Assembly (NCBI GenBank): GCA_030762175.1
Contig: CM060841.1
Location: 9,662,001-9,726,000, forward strand
Source: Metallyticus violacea
Lineage: Eukaryota; Arthropoda; Insecta; Mantodea; Metallyticidae
Direction of reading: 5' to 3'
Length of the DNA: 64,000 nt
Program-made: the position numbers and the translations under genes
Shown here: positions 59,098-64,000 of the stretch, piece after piece
Position numbering within the stretch: the stretch's first letter is position 1
Layout: the number at the start of each line of letters is the position of its first letter
The notes under the pieces: generated by a model
What the model saw: only the letters and a program-made list of their open reading frames with translations
Told to the model about the DNA's origin: nothing
The model's database searches: none

Positions 59098-60586
59098 CAC
59101 TAGAACCCCGAACTTCAAGTACGCACATTAGCGGTCAAAGCTACTATTTCCTTATGCATATTTGATCATTTTTCTCTCTGAAAACTATAATTTTTTTTCT
59201 TATCGCCTTCTCGTCTACTGTGATGGTACAGAGGAAACGATTTTGCTTGTAAATTGCAAGCCTGGTACCAATCCAGTTTGCATTTAGCTTGAGGGGTGAA
59301 TTTGTTTATACTTGGTGTCTGCTCAGTATCACATATTTAAGTTTTTTTTTTTTTTTCTGACTCAGGCCGATGAAATTTCTTATTTACCAGACGACTGTAA
59401 TGATGTAGAGGGAACAATATGGCTTGTGATCTACGAACCAGGTTCGAATCAAGCTTGAATCGAACTTCTGGTTTCAGATATTTTAATGTTCAAGGTTTTT
59501 GCTCACATATTACTTATGTTTGGGTGCACCCAGCCTCATGAGGACAATTGGGAACCTGCCTGGTGGAGAGGTGGCGAGCTTCGACCTAGTAAGCCGCGAT
59601 AAAGCGACCGGCGGGCTGGGGTGCGCTGATGACATGCCTTCCTGAAATACTGCACCCTACTAATGATATCATGGAGGTGATGGAGGTAGAGGACGCAGCG
59701 GTCGTCGTGGTAAGCCACAGGTTATAGTAGTAGTATCACGTATGTTTAGCGCTTTATGTCCCCATGCCCCTCTGCCTATACATTTAATTTATTGGTAATT
59801 TAATAATTTATTCACACATTTGTTCGTTCATTCTTTTGTTCATGTTTTATAGATCATCTCCGGCTAAGTGGTTTCACTAAAAAATAGGGAAATTTTTATT
59901 TTTTATTTCAAATATAAGCGCACGTTTTCTCGAAAATAAGAAATGGTTTATTATACGAATTGGATTTGCTCTATGCTATGCAGTAAAAAACTATTTGTAC
60001 AAAATACAGAAAACTGTTCTATTGAAACATTCTCAGAGATATTGGTATGACACTTTTTGCACAGTTTTTGATTATATAATAACAACATACAAGTTTTTAA
60101 ATGTCGAACAACCGTCTTTAGTTTTGTTTTTCTTACATAACCCTATTTAGCATGTTTCTCGTTTAGCGGCCTTTGATGTTGCTTCGTCCCTATAATCAGC
60201 CATGATGGTAATGCTGACAGTAGTCTATGAAAGCTACGTGAAAATGTAAAGGTAAGCTAAATTTTTAGACACGGATGCAAGAGCTGACAATGACTCACGT
60301 ACCGCTATAATGAGCTTGTTTATTAGGCAGTGATCATTATTGTCAGATACAACTGCGTCAGAAACATGGGTAAGGAAGCGTTCAATTGCACGCCTCTGGG
60401 AACCGATGGTAAATTTGTTTTATTTGAAAAAGTTACGTCTGAAATGCAAAAGAAATATTGGTGAGCTAAAACTCATTGAAAGGTGTTAAATGTCACAAAA
60501 CCATAAAAAAATATTTCCAAAACAGTGAAATATGAGCTAGTTTGAAAATCAAAAGCGGCAATTGACGGCAAATGGGCGTTCTAGTG
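59098..60586. mobile_element. piggyBac-like element, TTAA-flanked, no intact transposase
   Basis: Ends CACTAGAAC (59098) and GTTCTAGTG (60586) are exact inverted repeats, each directly flanked by TTAA (59094-59097 and 60587-60590), the piggyBac target. The 1489-base interior holds no transposase core. The plus strand near 59369-59452 reads DEISYLPDDCNDVEG and then TIWLVIYEPGSNQA. An earlier frame near 59190-59280 (YCDGTEETILLVNCKPGTNP) resembles it, suggesting an internal duplication. The acidic text is in the style of a piggyBac N-terminus (inference). Confidence 0.75.
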
Positions 60587-60590
60587 TTAA

Positions 60591-61655
60591 GAGATTTGAA
60601 AAAGGATTAACTTCAATTACAGGATAAATTATACAGGTTCGCGGTAATACATTTTCAGAGAAGCTTCTTTTCCGGGTTTTAAAGGGAGTTCCTAACTTAA
60701 GTTTAAAATCATTTTGCGTACTCTGATGCTGTGCACACTGAATAAAAGGTTTGCAGGAGAAATAATCATTACTGAATATACAAGCCCAAAGAAACATGTA
60801 GATGCAAGAATGCAATATTGTAAAGTATCACGAAGTTACTTCTAACCGCTTCACCACCCTTTCCTCTACAGCCCCAGAGGCTGAAACGGTCCCTCCCTAT
60901 AATCCAATGCCAAGATGAAAGATAGAAGCTGTTTTCATTAAAAGATTGGACAACCCGAAGGAAGGGCGTGGTAAAGGAAGGAGAATGTACAAGAACAGAC
61001 AGGAATCCCTATTACGAGCTCTTGCCTGTTTCACCAAGAACGAGGAAAAAGATTACATGAAAGTTTTGAAACAAGATGTTGTATGAGTAGGGAGTGAGTA
61101 GATACACAAACCCTTGTGATGCATGTCGTGCAGCTCTTATGCCATTAGATCTCTGTTTTATGTGCATTTTTCCTTGCAGTTTACAGTTCATTCTTAATCT
61201 AGATTTAGAGTGTATTTTTATTTTTAATCTTCCTTATGTATTTATTTATTAGTCTGAGGTACAAGAAGTATCAAATAGACTTTTATTAGGAGCCAAATCT
61301 AAGGATGAATTCATATTTAGCTTTTGCCTATACCGTACCTTTAGTGTAATTGTACAGTACTCTGGCGACATTATTGTAAACTAAACACGAGGCTGTGAAA
61401 GCACAGAATCGAGGTTGCAGTGCTTTTGTTCGACCGTTGCGTATGTATGTAGGAGTGAAAACCCACGCTAGAGCTGAAGAATCCCAACTGCCCGAACCTT
61501 TAAATCATCGTATATGAGGAGAGGTTTTTAAGAATAAATAAATAGCCGAGGCAAACTTAAGTGTAGCCATTAAGGAAGCTGGGTTCAAAGTTACAAAATT
61601 AGACGCGACGGTACGGTACGGTTCGCCAGACTTGAACGTCCCAACAATATAGATT
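60591..61655. other. Unassigned stretch
   Basis: No family recognised. Confidence 0.4.
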
Positions 61656-61659
61656 CAAG

Positions 61660-62160
61660 CTATTTATAAATAGGCAGTTTTGAGCCCCTAGCTTCATTCC
61701 TCTTTCAACTGTCGCTCTGAAGTCGGCACTCAGTGTGCAGTCTGCACTCTGCGAAGTCAGCACGCTGCATCACTCAGTTTATTTAATTTGTTCAGTGTAG
61801 TTCTGTTTTGTACATTCATCATTTCGGTCTATGAACATGCATCACTCACACGACAAACGGCACAACACTTAGGCACTTCGAAGTGATTTATTCAATAAAT
61901 CATAATCTCAACGTACTACCCGACGTGTATTTATTTGCATCTGCAACACCTCTTCCTGATCCATTGTCAATAAAACGTACAAACTACTAAGGAACTTCGA
62001 CAATCGAAGCAACATACCACGACGAGAATCTACGCTGTGAGGCCACCTACTGCTGGCCCAACTGACGTCGGTCCCTCTCATAACTCATCACCAGTTTGGG
62101 AAATTATCAAAACCAACACATTCATCCTATTAAAACCGCCCCATATTTGACTCATCAACG
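61660..62160 (+). mobile_element. Possible LTR and leader
   Basis: TTTATAAATA near 61662 is followed by CACTCAGTG-rich text (61715-61800) and AATAAATCATAAT near 61893, an LTR-like TATA, R and poly(A) order. After it AACGTGGGGGCAACTTC (about 62157) vaguely resembles a leader. No second LTR or coding was found. Confidence 0.3.
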
Positions 62161-62299
62161 TGGGGGCAACTTCGCCCCTACACCCTGTGATGGTATTAAC
62201 TACGACGTGTGTAGGTAGGTGGCGTCGACATTCACTACTGCCAACACGTTGGGCGTGTATAACTGACCTCGCTGTGGACATTTGTTGCCGTAGACGTGA

Positions 62300-64000
62300 C
62301 TAACACCACTTAAGCTCGACTAGTTCAGGGTTTGTTAATGTACCTGCATTTTTCAGATTGTTGCTTTTGGGGTGAAAGGATTGTGACCATAACAAAACAA
62401 AACACATGAATAGAACAAAATTATATGGATAGAAATCTACGGCATTTATTAATGTTTTGTTATCCACACAACAATACACTTTTCTGATTACGATATGTTC
62501 TGAGAATATTATTAGATACAGACTGAATACCAGACAGACGTGTTATAATTTATATTTCTCTCCCGGAAACTGTGCTTTTTTGTCCTATTGTAACTAGTAT
62601 GCTATTTTCCTATATGGATATTAATTCAAACTCGTAACTCCTACCATTCACCACAAATAATAATTTTGTAATTTATTCCAAGAAATATTAATCGCCACTA
62701 ACCTTTACGTAATGTTACAACACTGCTTCTTTATGCGGAGTAAAAATCACAATTTCTGCTAATGGAATTTAAAACACGACTTCTCTCGATGGAATCCAAC
62801 GAGTAACTAGCTTTCTCAGATATAAACTTATTACAATAAGATTGTAATAATACTTTACATTACAATGCATTATATTTTAAAATTTACGTATACTAAGCGA
62901 ATGAAATTCGTTAATTTCTATTCAGTCACGATAAAGATGTCGTCTCGTGTTTCATTCTTGCTTGGTACACATTATTGATGTTGTTACGCTTGCCATTGGT
63001 TGATTCACTTAGTATTACACTTTTCTTATTTGTAATTTTAAGCTTTTCATATTCTTGACTATATATGTGTTCCTTTGAATCGTACATTATAAATATTGTC
63101 ATAAAGGCAAACAAACAAACATTGAGACATATATTGCAATAACCCTTATCTGAAACATGAAATCTATATAAATGAGCTTACTAGGTTTATACGATTTAAA
63201 ACATATTGCCAACGAATATTTGTTATTTGAATTGAAAATTAAAGCCATCACCAAACATTAAAACACGTGCAAATGAACTTATAAAATTTATGTGATTAAA
63301 AACATATTATCAATGAATGTTTGGAGCTTTAAATCGAATATTATAGCCTTTACATTACGAAATAACATACATAAATGAACTTCTTAAATTAACATAACTA
63401 AATAGCTATTACCATTAAATGTTTTTCACTTTATATTGAGCATTATAGACTTTACTTTACAAGTGAAAATGAACTTATTAAAATAACATTGTTAAGCAAC
63501 TGCTACTAAAGAGTGTTTAGGGCCTTAAATTGGATATTTTCCTTTTCAACCACTTACCAGTTCAGTATCTTTGATGAAAATTAACTGCATGTTTCATTGA
63601 GATTAGATGAAACCTTTTGTTTGAATAAGAAAAAAACAGAACACAACCAAACAGCAATCTCTTGATCATATAAGCGCCACTTCATTGTGTTATGATTTCT
63701 TAAAGAAATAAATAAAGATAAATAACGTTGTTTCAATCCTATTTCACCATCAAAAGTAAGAAACACGTGGAGAAAGTGAAGCTATTAGAATATATAATAC
63801 ATGGGAATTAAAACACTCTATCCACGTCAATGTTAAATTCGCAAATTCTTACCCCTTATCTCAGAGATTATTAAAAAGAGTCAGGAATTTGGATGATATA
63901 TTTATAAACACTTTTTCATGTGATTGATGAAAACAGAAGTTAAATAGAACAGTAATAAAGTTACAAAAATTTAAATATGATGCACGTTTTACTTAAAAAA
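62300..64000. other. Unassigned AT-rich stretch
   Basis: Repeated words of the AACATA and AATGAAC type at 63170-63500 suggest degenerate tandem structure. No gene recognised. Confidence 0.4.

Overview
This is AT-rich, gene-poor eukaryotic nuclear DNA, almost certainly from an insect. The evidence is the mix of degraded transposons (mariner-like, Tc1-like, hAT, piggyBac, Penelope, several LINE types), tRNA-derived SINEs, long microsatellites, and the absence of operon-like coding. The abundance of one mariner-like family (helix-turn-helix of the DUF4817 type) and several divergent SINE families would fit a large polyneopteran genome such as a cockroach or termite, but this is an inference from repeat style. 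I found no intact host protein-coding gene, no rRNA and no convincing functional tRNA. Every recognisable coding stretch is a broken transposon or retrotransposon protein.

Layout. 0-3 kb: two minus-strand LINE 3' ends. 3.9-8.3 kb: a mariner-like head fragment, a complete but dead Tc1-like element with paired ends (5140-6618), and an internally deleted mariner-like element. 10-11.6 kb: a mariner remnant and a tRNA-derived SINE. 14.8-17.2 kb: a nearly full-length mariner pseudogene and a Penelope-like endonuclease remnant. 18.3-21.4 kb: SINEs, another internally deleted mariner-like element and a 670-base trinucleotide microsatellite. 22-26.2 kb: a long minus-strand LINE (ORF1, reverse transcriptase and 3' domain, interrupted), a SINE and a hAT remnant. 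28-36.7 kb: SINEs, a 1.1-kb purine-rich tract, a 168-base tandem duplication, a hAT remnant and a piggyBac remnant. 39-44 kb: a mariner-like head, a LINE 3' end and a mariner-like element with long terminal repeats that appears to carry a nested copy of an unnamed promoter-bearing repeat ('repeat A'). 47-55 kb: SINEs, a small hAT-type MITE with a target duplication, a mariner 5' fragment joined to a second repeat A copy, and a mariner-like C-terminus. 57-62 kb: a graded tetranucleotide microsatellite, a SINE, twin perfect hairpins, a TTAA-flanked piggyBac-like element and a possible LTR.

No set of genes here works together as a pathway. The window reads as nested layers of mobile elements. 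The most useful leads are repeat A (two copies sharing a TATA/initiator pair at the same spacing), the paired element ends that define four transposons, the purine tract and the twin hairpins. Element names rest on protein motifs and end sequences read by eye. No database search was possible.
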